Shown: piece by piece, positions 6,682 to 13,216 of the stretch
Layout: every line of letters starts with the position of its first letter
Numbering within the stretch: the first letter of the stretch is position 1
Assembly: GCA_041688215.1 (NCBI GenBank)
Contig: JBDNIO010000132.1
Location: 1 to 19,644 of the forward strand
Direction: 5' to 3'
Source: JBDNIO01 sp041688215
GTDB lineage: Bacteria; Pseudomonadota; Gammaproteobacteria; Nevskiales; Salinisphaeraceae
DNA: 19,644 nt
Position numbers and translations under genes: made by a program
Notes under the pieces: generated by a model
Told to the model about the DNA's origin: nothing
What the model saw: only the letters and a program-made list of their open reading frames with translations
The model's database searches: none

Positions 6682-7640
6682 GGACGAACCAATGTCGGAG
6701 TTACTCCGGCGCGAGAAATGCGCTGTTCTGCAATAGTCATGTAGTCGGCTTTGTTTTTCTTGAAAAGATGTACTTCTTTGTTCCGTTCAATACCTACAAA
6801 TCGGCGTTTTTCCATGGCTGCGGCAACAAGAAAGCTACCGCTGCCGAAGGCGTTGTCCATCACAAGGTCGCCCGGATTGGAGAAGGTTCGGATCAAGTAA
6901 CGGCCAAGATCCACAGGCTTTTGTGTTGGGTGCCAAACTGAACGCTCGGGTTCGCTCTCGGCTGTCTTGAAGTAGACAATATCTGACGGGTACCGCACGC
7001 CGGAGCTTTTTACGTGAGCCGGTCGAAAATCGCCATACGAGCCGGAGAGTTGGTTTTTCCGAACCCCCTTGTCGTATGCTAGGCCAACACCCATTTGCGG
7101 ATTATATGTGGGTGGCTTCTTATAAAAAACGCAGATATCTTCATGCTTCCTTAACGGCTGTTTTTTAGCATTAAGGAAATTGGTTGACTTGGATTTTTCC
7201 CAAACGATTTTATATTTAAACCAACTCTCGTTTGAGAGGATTAACTTCGCGGTAAAAATGCCTTGGGATGTAAGTACGATTGCGCCGTTCGGTTTTAACA
7301 AGCGTTTATACTCTATCCAAAGGTCGTCAAGATTTATGACAGAGTCCCACTTATTTTGAGTCGTTCCGTAGGGTAGGTCGCACAACACTAGGTCAATCGA
7401 GCCGGTAGGGAGGGTTGGAAGTATTTTTAAGCAGTCACCCTCGAATATCGAATTTTCATAGTTAAGCGTCGTTTGGTGGCTGGGCTTAACTGTTTCTACG
7501 AGTGCTTTCAGAACCTTAGTAGGAGGTTTCGCAACACCGGTTTCCCAGTTAGCGACCTCGCTGTACGACATAGAGAATCGTTCTACGATCTCTAGGATGT
7601 CGAACCCAGCATGTTCACGCAGTGCAGAAAATTCCGACAT
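6678..7640 (-). CDS. HTH-fused DNA methyltransferase (N6-adenine/N4-cytosine, beta-class order)
   Basis: A 320-residue SAM-dependent DNA methylase, probably protecting host DNA from the convergent nuclease. Residues 1-52 resemble an XRE-type helix-turn-helix (LREHAGFDILEIVERFSMSYSEVANWETGVAKPP read in two halves around residue 25). The catalytic motif IV is CDLPYGTTQNKWD (about 87-99). The SAM motif I is DNAFGSGSF (262-270), preceded by motif X HPTQKPVDL (237-245). Motif II is FVGIERN (281-287). Motif IV before motif I is the beta-class order, and a D-x-P-Y motif suggests adenine N6 methylation. The start is supported by a strong AGGAGG Shine-Dalgarno five bases before the ATG. An N-terminal HTH is known in some type II methylases (for example M.SsoII and M.EcoRII) to autoregulate the system, so this is likely here by inference. 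GC is lower than in flanking metabolic genes. Confidence 0.9.
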   Translation of the reverse strand: MSEFSALREHAGFDILEIVERFSMSYSEVANWETGVAKPPTKVLKALVETVKPSHQTTLNYENSIFEGDCLKILPTLPTGSIDLVLCDLPYGTTQNKWDSVINLDDLWIEYKRLLKPNGAIVLTSQGIFTAKLILSNESWFKYKIVWEKSKSTNFLNAKKQPLRKHEDICVFYKKPPTYNPQMGVGLAYDKGVRKNQLSGSYGDFRPAHVKSSGVRYPSDIVYFKTAESEPERSVWHPTQKPVDLGRYLIRTFSNPGDLVMDNAFGSGSFLVAAAMEKRRFVGIERNKEVHLFKKNKADYMTIAEQRISRAGVTPTLVRP

Positions 7641-7669
7641 ATACTCCTCCTGTGATTCTCAGCTGTCGT

Positions 7670-7698
7670 ATTATGTTGCTATATGGCGACGTGATCAA
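7670..7698 (-). promoter_or_regulatory. Sigma70-type promoter for the methyltransferase
   Basis: On the minus strand TTGATC (7698-7693) and CATAAT (7675-7670) lie 17 bases apart, close to the -35/-10 consensus with ideal spacing. They sit 30-58 bases upstream of the methylase ATG, which has an AGGAGG Shine-Dalgarno at about 7651-7646. If the HTH of the methylase autoregulates, its operator should overlap this stretch. Confidence 0.5.
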
Positions 7699-7709
7699 TT
7701 AACTAGGTT

Positions 7710-7870
7710 TTAGCAAGCGTACAGAAGAAAACCTTTATCAAGCGTAATTACAATCCCATTAACGGATTGTGCCGCTGCCGCAATATGCGCATCGGTAATC
7801 AAGTTGCCTTGAGCGTTAGCGTAGGCGCAAAGTTTGAGCACCCTCAGGGACAGACCACGATTGTTCTTCG
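7710..7870 (-). pseudogene. Remnant of a second PIN-domain (VapC-like) toxin gene
   Basis: Minus-strand translation ending at the TAA at 7712-7710 reads as the C-terminal part of a PIN domain: LRVLKLCAYANAQGNL, then ITDAHIAAAAQSV, then IVITLDKGF. The TDAHIAA acidic helix and the final strand with Asp before GF are the usual VapC C-terminal signature. No start codon or N-terminal PIN half precedes it. Upstream the frame runs into the tail of the intact PIN gene and closes at a stop near 7930. I take it as a 5'-deleted toxin gene, perhaps truncated by arrival of the neighbouring module. Confidence 0.6.
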
Positions 7871-7873
7871 ATT

Positions 7874-8284
7874 CTAAGAATCCAGATCCAGCAAATACTC
7901 TTCTGGCGTCAATGCTGGTATCGGCGATTTCTTAAAGTCGCTGACATTACGAGTGATGATTGCGTTGTAATCAGCCGATTCGGCGGCGGCCGCCACTACG
8001 GCGTCTTCAAAATTCGGCCAGTTAAGCCCTCGGGCTCGCGTTAATTCGGTTCGCCTGGTATTCGCGACGTCAAAATGCCTGAGCAGCCAGTCGATTACGT
8101 CATTAGCTTTAGTCGCGCTCTGGTAGCGGCCTACAATGTCGTGAAGGGTGGTAAACGCGTGGGCGGGTAAGCATGCTTGGATTCGGCCGACAACAATCTC
8201 GCCTAGCACTGCCGCAGATGCGCCGTCGTGTGGCTCTCGTTTTTGCACAACGTCTAAAACAACGTTGAGATCAACAAGAATCAC
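7874..8284 (-). CDS. PIN-domain ribonuclease toxin (VapC-like)
   Basis: A 136-residue PIN-domain protein, a probable VapC-type RNase that blocks translation by cutting RNA. The N-terminal MILVDLNVVLD carries the first acidic residue (Asp5). Later acidic positions are Asp94 in NFEDAVVAAAA and Asp116 in ITRNVSDF. The length and motif order are normal for PIN toxins. The start is GTG at 8284, and it overlaps the stop of the antitoxin reading frame as GTGA, the classic coupled arrangement of toxin-antitoxin operons. The antitoxin frame carries an in-frame amber codon, so either coupling is broken or the toxin is weakly translated. A decayed second PIN gene lies directly downstream. Confidence 0.82.
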   Translation of the reverse strand: MILVDLNVVLDVVQKREPHDGASAAVLGEIVVGRIQACLPAHAFTTLHDIVGRYQSATKANDVIDWLLRHFDVANTRRTELTRARGLNWPNFEDAVVAAAAESADYNAIITRNVSDFKKSPIPALTPEEYLLDLDS

Positions 8285-8526
8285 TGGCAGTGCTTGTTGT
8301 GCCCGTGCTTGCGAACCTCAGCTTCAACATCTATTCCGCTCGGCACAAGTCCCGTGATTTCTTCCAAAGCCGGTGGAGGTGCCTAGTTGTCCAGCATCCG
8401 CATGCGTCTTAGATAGCGGTCGATCACTTCGGTTACGCTCAGTCCGTTGGCTTTCGCGTAGTTTTTAACGAAGGCCACGTCCTCGCTGGGCAGTCGAATA
8501 GTTAACTTGGATGTGTTTGTAGACAT
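8281..8526 (-). pseudogene. Antitoxin of the PIN toxin, interrupted by in-frame TAG
   Basis: From ATG at 8526 the minus strand encodes a ribbon-helix-helix-like antitoxin start (MSTNTSKLTIRLPSEDVAF, then KNYAKANGLSVTEVIDRYL). Codon 48 (8385-8383) is TAG. The same frame then continues for 33 residues (PPPALEEITGLVPSGIDV, then EAEVRKHGHNKH) to a TGA at 8283-8281 that overlaps the toxin GTG. The downstream half looks like the toxin-binding tail of this antitoxin type, so the TAG looks like a nonsense mutation within an 81-codon gene rather than a natural end. The 47-residue product would keep the DNA-binding part and lose the neutralising tail. A sequencing error is possible. Confidence 0.7.
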
Positions 8527-8540
8527 GCTTGATTAGTCGA

Positions 8541-8569
8541 TACGGCACATTTTATTTTATTGTACGGCA
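8541..8569 (-). promoter_or_regulatory. Putative operator/promoter of the PIN toxin-antitoxin pair
   Basis: TACGGCA occurs twice as a direct repeat (8541-8547 and 8563-8569), 22 bases apart, or about two helical turns. It flanks an AT-rich stretch upstream of the antitoxin ATG. On the minus strand TACAAT (8564-8559) is a good -10 match, but I see no convincing -35. Spaced direct repeats suit cooperative binding by a ribbon-helix-helix antitoxin; this is inference. Confidence 0.35.
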
Positions 8570-8683
8570 TGACGCCTGTGCGGCACCAGCGGGCTGGCAA
8601 CTCCCCTGTTTGGAGCAGGCGCCCAAGTTGGCAGGACACCATACTAAGCAAGCATTTTCAGCAATGAAACGGGTCACAAGCAG

Positions 8684-9601
8684 CTGAGCAAGGTTAATTG
8701 CGCGGTAATCGGATCCGGTAATATCGGCACCGATCTGATTTACAAACTTCAGCGCAGCGAACTGCTGGCGCCGAAATGGGTCGTCGGTATCGACCCCGAA
8801 TCGGAAGGTCTGGCGCTGGCGCGCGAGATGGATTTGAAGACCACGCATGAAGGCATCGACGCGCTGCTGCCGCATGTGGAAGAAGATAATATTCAGATCG
8901 CTTTCGATGCAACGTCTGCCTATGTGCACGCGGAAAACTCACGCAAGATCAATGCCTTGGGCGTGCTGATGATTGATCTGACGCCTGCTGCGATTGGCCC
9001 GTTGTGTGTGCCGACCGTGAACCTGTCCGAGCATGCCGACAAGCAGGAAATGAACGTGAACATGATCTCCTGCGCCGGTCAGGCGACGATACCCATTGTT
9101 AATGCTGTTTCCCGAGTGCAGGGCGTGGAATACGCCGAGATCATCGCCAGTCTGTCGTCAAAATCCATCGGCCCGGGCACGCGTGCCAACCTGGATGAAT
9201 TCACCTTCACCAGTTCCAACGCCATCTGCAAGGTGGGCGGCGCCAAGCAGGGCAAGGCGCTATGCATCATTAATCCGGCCGACCCACCTATGATTATGCG
9301 AAATACGATTTATTGCCGCACCGAGGGTACGCCGGACCAGAAAAAAATTACCAAGTCCATGCTGGAAATGATCGAGCAGGTACAAAAATACGTGCCCGGT
9401 TTCCGTCTGGTGAACGGCCCGGTTTTCGACGGCAACAAGGTTTCGACCTTTATGGAAGTCAAAGGCTTGGGCGACTATCTGCCCGAGTACGCCGGCAATC
9501 TGGATATCATGACCGCCGCCGGTGCGCGCACTGCGGAGATGTTCGCCGAACGAATTCTGAATGGCAGCTTTGAATTGAAACCCACTGAGGTGGCCGCATG
9601 A
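8684..9601 (+). CDS. mhpF: Acetaldehyde dehydrogenase (acylating), start codon CTG or lost
   Basis: Converts acetaldehyde to acetyl-CoA with NAD+ and CoA, taking acetaldehyde channelled from the aldolase encoded next. The sequence from 8690 is full family: KVNCAVIGSGNIGTDLIYKL (NAD-binding) and the catalytic Cys in NMISCAGQATIP, about Cys130. The tail ends in the gene overlap ATGA with the aldolase. No ATG, GTG or TTG lies in frame between the TAA at 8645 and the conserved NAD motif. The natural start position holds CTG (8684) followed by AGC AAG, giving 305 residues against about 307-312 in relatives. An ATG at 8828 would delete the Rossmann motif and is not credible. A competing 7-codon reading from ATG 8664 ends in TGA overlapping the CTG. 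The gene may use CTG, or may have lost its start at the edge of the island. Confidence 0.87.
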   Translation: MSKVNCAVIGSGNIGTDLIYKLQRSELLAPKWVVGIDPESEGLALAREMDLKTTHEGIDALLPHVEEDNIQIAFDATSAYVHAENSRKINALGVLMIDLTPAAIGPLCVPTVNLSEHADKQEMNVNMISCAGQATIPIVNAVSRVQGVEYAEIIASLSSKSIGPGTRANLDEFTFTSSNAICKVGGAKQGKALCIINPADPPMIMRNTIYCRTEGTPDQKKITKSMLEMIEQVQKYVPGFRLVNGPVFDGNKVSTFMEVKGLGDYLPEYAGNLDIMTAAGARTAEMFAERILNGSFELKPTEVAA

Positions 9602-10662
9602 CCGACTATAACCAGGTACTGAAAAACCCCCACCGACAGGTACTGCTGCACGACATGTGCCTGCGCGACGGCATGCACGCCAAGCGCGAACAGATTTCGG
9701 TGGAGAAAATGGTGGAAATCGCCACCGGTCTGGACGAAGCCGGCGTGCCGCTGATTCAGGTGACCCACGGCGCCGGGCTTGGTGGCAATTCCTTCCAGCA
9801 CGGTTTTGCACTGCATTCCAACGAAGAATACCTGAACGCCGTAGTGCCCAAAATGAAGCAGGCCAGGATTTCGGTGCTGCTGATTCCCGGCCTGGGCACG
9901 ATGAAAGAATTACAGGAAGCGTTCGACTGCGGCGCTGCCAGCGTGCACGTGGCAACCCACAGCACCGAAGCGGATACCTCGCCCCAGCACATCGGCCTCG
10001 CCCGCAAGCTGGGCATGGACGCGACCGGCTTTTTAATGATGGCGCATTTGAATACCCCCGAGGGCCTGGCCGAACAGGGCAAGCTGATGGAAGAGGCCGG
10101 TGCGCAGACGATTTACATTACCGATTCTGCCGGTTACATGATTCCGCAGGACGCGGTTGCACGGGTGCAGGCGCTGCGAGCGGCGCTCAAACCTGAAACG
10201 GAAATCGGCTTCCATGGCCACCATAATCTGGGCATGGGCGTGGCCAATTCCATCGCTGCAGTTGAGGCGGGCGCGACCCGCATCGATGCGTCGGTCGCCG
10301 GTCTGGGTGCGGGCGCAGGTAACACGCCCAGCGAACTGTTCGTCGCCGTGGCCGATCGCATGGGCATTACCACCGGCTGCGACCTGTTCAAACTGATGGA
10401 CCTTGCCGAAGACGTCGTCGTGCCGTTCATGGACGAGCTTGTGCGCGTAGACCGGGAATCGTTAACACTTGGTTACGCCGGGGTTTACTCCACCTTCCTG
10501 TTACCGGCCAAACGCATGGCCGAACGCTATGGTCTTTCCGCGCGCGACATTCTGGTCGAACTCGGCCGCAAGAAAATGATCGGCGGCCAGGAAGACATGA
10601 TCGAAGACACGGCACTAACCATGGCCAGAGAGCGTGGTTTGAATACGGTTTCCGCTCAATAA
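9598..10662 (+). CDS. mhpE: 4-hydroxy-2-oxovalerate aldolase
   Basis: Cleaves 4-hydroxy-2-oxovalerate to pyruvate and acetaldehyde, passing acetaldehyde through a tunnel to the dehydrogenase partner encoded just upstream. The 354-residue TIM-barrel protein has the catalytic LRDGMHA segment (Arg23, Asp24, and His27 nearby), the divalent-metal HGH site (GFHGHHNLGMG, about His206 and His208), and GYAGVYSTFLL, which carries the conserved Tyr. The substrate loop reads THGAGLGGNSF where many relatives have HGDGLGGSS, so an Asp is replaced by Ala59. The gene overlaps its partner by 4 bp (ATGA), as expected for a complex made in fixed ratio. Confidence 0.94.
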   Translation: MTDYNQVLKNPHRQVLLHDMCLRDGMHAKREQISVEKMVEIATGLDEAGVPLIQVTHGAGLGGNSFQHGFALHSNEEYLNAVVPKMKQARISVLLIPGLGTMKELQEAFDCGAASVHVATHSTEADTSPQHIGLARKLGMDATGFLMMAHLNTPEGLAEQGKLMEEAGAQTIYITDSAGYMIPQDAVARVQALRAALKPETEIGFHGHHNLGMGVANSIAAVEAGATRIDASVAGLGAGAGNTPSELFVAVADRMGITTGCDLFKLMDLAEDVVVPFMDELVRVDRESLTLGYAGVYSTFLLPAKRMAERYGLSARDILVELGRKKMIGGQEDMIEDTALTMARERGLNTVSAQ

Positions 10663-10825
10663 CCTGTTAATCACGAAAACGAAAAACCGATTGGTGCCTG
10701 CCAACGCCCCTTTCTTTCAGATAGCAAGCAACTCCCCTTTCAGGTAGGTGCAGCTATGCAAACCCTCGGGTAAGCTGCTGCTAACTACTAGAACGTTATC
10801 GCATCAAGTGGTGTAGGGAGGAAAC
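10663..10825. other. Intergenic stretch before the porin gene
   Basis: These 163 bases separate the aldolase from the porin. I see no RNA gene or strong hairpin terminator. GGGAGG (about 10816-10821) is the porin Shine-Dalgarno. An 11-base word, GCAACTCCCCT, near 10730 also occurs near 8597 upstream of the aldehyde dehydrogenase; I attach no function to it. Confidence 0.4.
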
Positions 10826-12148
10826 ATGCCATCTGGCATTAAAGCAACGGGCTTGGGCCTGAGTCTGGTTATCAGCTTGCTGGTCGGTGGAGCGGCTTCG
10901 GCTGCAAACGGCTACCAACTCAACGGCTGGGGCGCGGCGAGCCGCGGTATGTCCGGCGCCGGTATTGCGCTGGTGGACGACGCCATGGGCGCGGCAGGAA
11001 ATCCTGCCAGTATTGCTACGCTTGAAGGCAATCAATGGCAGCTGGGCACTACTGTATTGCATGCACGGCCGAGTTTTCGTGCCGGCGAGATACCCGCAGG
11101 CGAACCTGCACCCGGTGCGTTCGCCTTCCGCCCCGGTATCCGCCGCGCCGAACCGGATCAGGCGTCCCAGGTTCAGCAGATTTTCTTTATCCCCTACGGC
11201 GCAATTACCTGGCGCCTGGATGAACGCTCCAGCTTTGGCGTGGTTCTCTATGGCAACGGCGGCCTGAACGCCACCTACCAGTCTTTTGATAACAGCGATG
11301 TCTGCCCGCCCGGCACGCCGCAGCGCGGCATTCTGTGTTTTGGAGACGCTGGATCCGACATTGCCCAAGTGTTTATTGCACCCACTTATGCACGCCAGGT
11401 GACCGACTGGCTTCGAGTGGGGATTAGTGCGCTGGCGGTGGGCCAGAGTCTGGAAATTCGCGGCCTGGGCCTGTTCGCGGGCCAGTCGCAAAACCCGGAT
11501 AAACTCACGAATAATGATCACGATTATTCCTACGGCTACGGCGCCAAGCTGGGCGCGCAGGTGCAGTTAACGCCACGCGCGCGTGCCGGCTTTACCTATC
11601 AAACCCGGGTGTATATGACCGAGTTTGATGAGTACTCGGGGCTGTTAGCCGAAGATGGTGATTTCGATATTCCCTCTTACGTGCAGTTGGGTATCGCCTG
11701 GGACGCCGCACCGCGTTGGACCGTGGTCGCCGATTTCCAAAAAGTCTACTTTAGCAAGATCGATTCGCTGGGCAATCCGGTGGATTCTCCGGGCCTGCTG
11801 GGCGCGGACAACGGCCCCGGTTTCGGCTGGGACGATGTCGAGGCCTACAAGGTGGGGTTCCGTTATCGCCACAACGCCGACTGGACCTGGCGCGCCGGCT
11901 ACACCCGCTCCAAACAACCCGTGGGGCCGGAAGATGTTTCATTTAACGTGCTCGCCGGCAGCGTGTTGGATGATCATTATAACTTCGGATTTTCCTACCG
12001 CGTAAGCCCAAAATACAGTCTGGACATGGCGTTTTTATGGGCGCCGCGAAATACCGTATCCGGCCCGAATCCGCAGGTGCCAGGCCAGCAGTTGGAGACT
12101 TCGCTGGAGGCGTTCACTATCGATATCGCCTGGCAACATCGTTTTTGA
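10826..12148 (+). CDS. FadL/OmpP1/TodX family outer-membrane transporter
   Basis: A 440-residue outer-membrane beta-barrel for uptake of hydrophobic molecules such as long-chain fatty acids or aromatic hydrocarbons. A signal peptide (hydrophobic core about residues 8-22, AxA-type cleavage near GGAASA-ANG, about residue 28) precedes the family N-terminus ANGYQLNGWGAASRGMSGAG. This forms the plug segment, followed by DDAMGAAGNPASIA, equivalent to the FadL NPA motif. Alternating-residue strands continue to the C-terminal TIDIAWQHRF, which ends in Phe as barrel proteins do. A clear GGGAGG Shine-Dalgarno supports the ATG. Next to aldolase and aldehyde dehydrogenase genes, import of an aromatic or hydrocarbon substrate is a reasonable inference. 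Confidence 0.93.
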   Translation: MPSGIKATGLGLSLVISLLVGGAASAANGYQLNGWGAASRGMSGAGIALVDDAMGAAGNPASIATLEGNQWQLGTTVLHARPSFRAGEIPAGEPAPGAFAFRPGIRRAEPDQASQVQQIFFIPYGAITWRLDERSSFGVVLYGNGGLNATYQSFDNSDVCPPGTPQRGILCFGDAGSDIAQVFIAPTYARQVTDWLRVGISALAVGQSLEIRGLGLFAGQSQNPDKLTNNDHDYSYGYGAKLGAQVQLTPRARAGFTYQTRVYMTEFDEYSGLLAEDGDFDIPSYVQLGIAWDAAPRWTVVADFQKVYFSKIDSLGNPVDSPGLLGADNGPGFGWDDVEAYKVGFRYRHNADWTWRAGYTRSKQPVGPEDVSFNVLAGSVLDDHYNFGFSYRVSPKYSLDMAFLWAPRNTVSGPNPQVPGQQLETSLEAFTIDIAWQHRF

Positions 12149-12159
12149 TTAAAAAATGT

Positions 12160-12180
12160 TTCACGCAAAGGCGCAAAGTA
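12160..12180. repeat. Fragment of a GCAAAG-type dispersed repeat
   Basis: TTTCACGCAAAGGCGCAAAG lies in the short spacer between the porin and the next gene. It resembles the 5' part of the common intergenic repeat built of GCAAAG units (CACGCAAAGACGCAAAG-like). Only one and a half units are present and no paired arm follows. Confidence 0.35.
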
Positions 12181-12202
12181 CGCTGATAAAATGGGGTGAA
12201 CT

Positions 12203-13216
12203 GTGCTGCAGGCAACTGAAAGTGGTTTAGCGGTAGTACTTGGTGTGGGCGCTGCCGTGTCGGTGCTCGCGGCAAGCCATGGCTTGCATGTTTTTGTAGT
12301 CGGCCGTACCCAATCCAAGCTGGACAAAATCGTAGAGGAGATCGAAGCCGGCGGCGGGGCGGCCACGGCGGTGGTCGCCGATTGCACCGACGCCGATGAA
12401 ATTCAGGCCGTGTTCGAGCAGATCGCCGCATCCGGCCAGCCTCTGTGCTTTGCCGTGCACAACATGGCCGCGCCGAATATGCCCACCGAGTTTCTGAAAA
12501 CCGACATCGAATTCTTCGAAACCCATTGGCGCCGCGCCACCTTCGGCGGTTTTCTGGCTGCGCAGGCGGTGGTGAAACAGATGATGAAACAAAAAGGCAT
12601 GCACCGCGGCACGCTAATCTTCACTGGCGCCTCCGGTTCGCTGCGCGGCAAGGCCAAATTTTCCGCCTTCGCCGCCGCCAAGGCCGGACTGCGGGCCATG
12701 GCGCAATCCATCGCGCGTGAATTTGGCCCCGAAGGCATCCACGTGGGTCACGTTATTATCGACGGCATTATCGACGGCCAGTTCGTCCGCGACGCCGGCG
12801 GCAATCTGGCCAATATGTGGATTAAGTCCAAAGGCAAGGACGGTAGTCTGAAACCCGACGAAATCGCCAAGGCTTACTGGATGCTGCACGAACAGGAACG
12901 CAGCGCCTGGACGCATGAGCTCGACCTGCGCCCCTATAACGAGCGCAAAAACCGGATTAACGCAGCTCGGTCTACTTGCGAACGTCGTGCGGAAATTTTC
13001 CTTGGTGACTTCGCCTATGCTTTCAGTCGGAGACAGGTACTTGGTAACCTCGATGTCGTCGCGATAGGCGACTGCATCTTGCGTGATAGCATGCATTACG
13101 TTTTTCCCGGATATCGAGATGACCCACCCCGCCGAATTCATTCCTTTATCGCAACAACTCGCAGAGTGCGTGCGCGCCGTGGCCGCACGCGGCTGGTGCC
13201 CGGCAACCGGCGGTAA
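12203..13216 (+). CDS. Atypical SDR oxidoreductase with run-on C-terminus (probable frameshift)
   Basis: An SDR-fold protein, substrate unknown. From GTG 12203 (GGGGTGA seven bases upstream) it reads LAVVLGVGAAVSV, a shortened Rossmann glycine motif, then HVFVVGRTQSKLD, FTGASGSLRGKAKFSAFAAAKAGLRAMAQS (in two parts), and HELDLRPYNE at about residue 247. The catalytic Tyr position is Phe, which occurs in a non-classical SDR subgroup. Relatives end soon after LDLRPY, but here the frame continues for about 90 unrelated residues into mtnB. Adding one A to the AAAAA run at 12947-12951 would restore the ending RKKPD and a TAA at 12958-12960. The true product is therefore probably about 252 residues, and the rest is read-through of a one-base deletion, real or technical. 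Confidence 0.7.
   Translation: MLQATESGLAVVLGVGAAVSVLAASHGLHVFVVGRTQSKLDKIVEEIEAGGGAATAVVADCTDADEIQAVFEQIAASGQPLCFAVHNMAAPNMPTEFLKTDIEFFETHWRRATFGGFLAAQAVVKQMMKQKGMHRGTLIFTGASGSLRGKAKFSAFAAAKAGLRAMAQSIAREFGPEGIHVGHVIIDGIIDGQFVRDAGGNLANMWIKSKGKDGSLKPDEIAKAYWMLHEQERSAWTHELDLRPYNERKNRINAARSTCERRAEIFLGDFAYAFSRRQVLGNLDVVAIGDCILRDSMHYVFPGYRDDPPRRIHSFIATTRRVRARRGRTRLVPGNRR
12961..13118. other. Spacer between the SDR and mtnB
   Basis: About 158 bases with no gene I trust. The out-of-frame tail of the SDR passes through it. A minus-strand reading (MHAITQDAVAYRDDIEV, then TKYLSPTESIGEV) looks protein-like but has no end of its own and runs antisense through the SDR. I see no hairpin terminator. Confidence 0.35.

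Noticed and set aside
8590..8640. Possible integron-like recombination site from paired GGCAACT and AGTTGGC words
   Set aside because: The arms are imperfect, the core-site pattern is incomplete, and there is no integrase or gene cassette array in the window.
8828..9601. ATG at 8828 as the start of the acetaldehyde dehydrogenase
   Set aside because: It would remove about 48 residues containing the conserved GSGNIG NAD-binding motif that is plainly encoded in frame upstream.
8597..10745. Shared word GCAACTCCCCT near 8597 and 10730, reminiscent on the reverse strand of GGGGAGT-type riboswitch cores
   Set aside because: Only 11 bases match, no riboswitch pairing scheme could be built, and the orientation does not lead into a gene.
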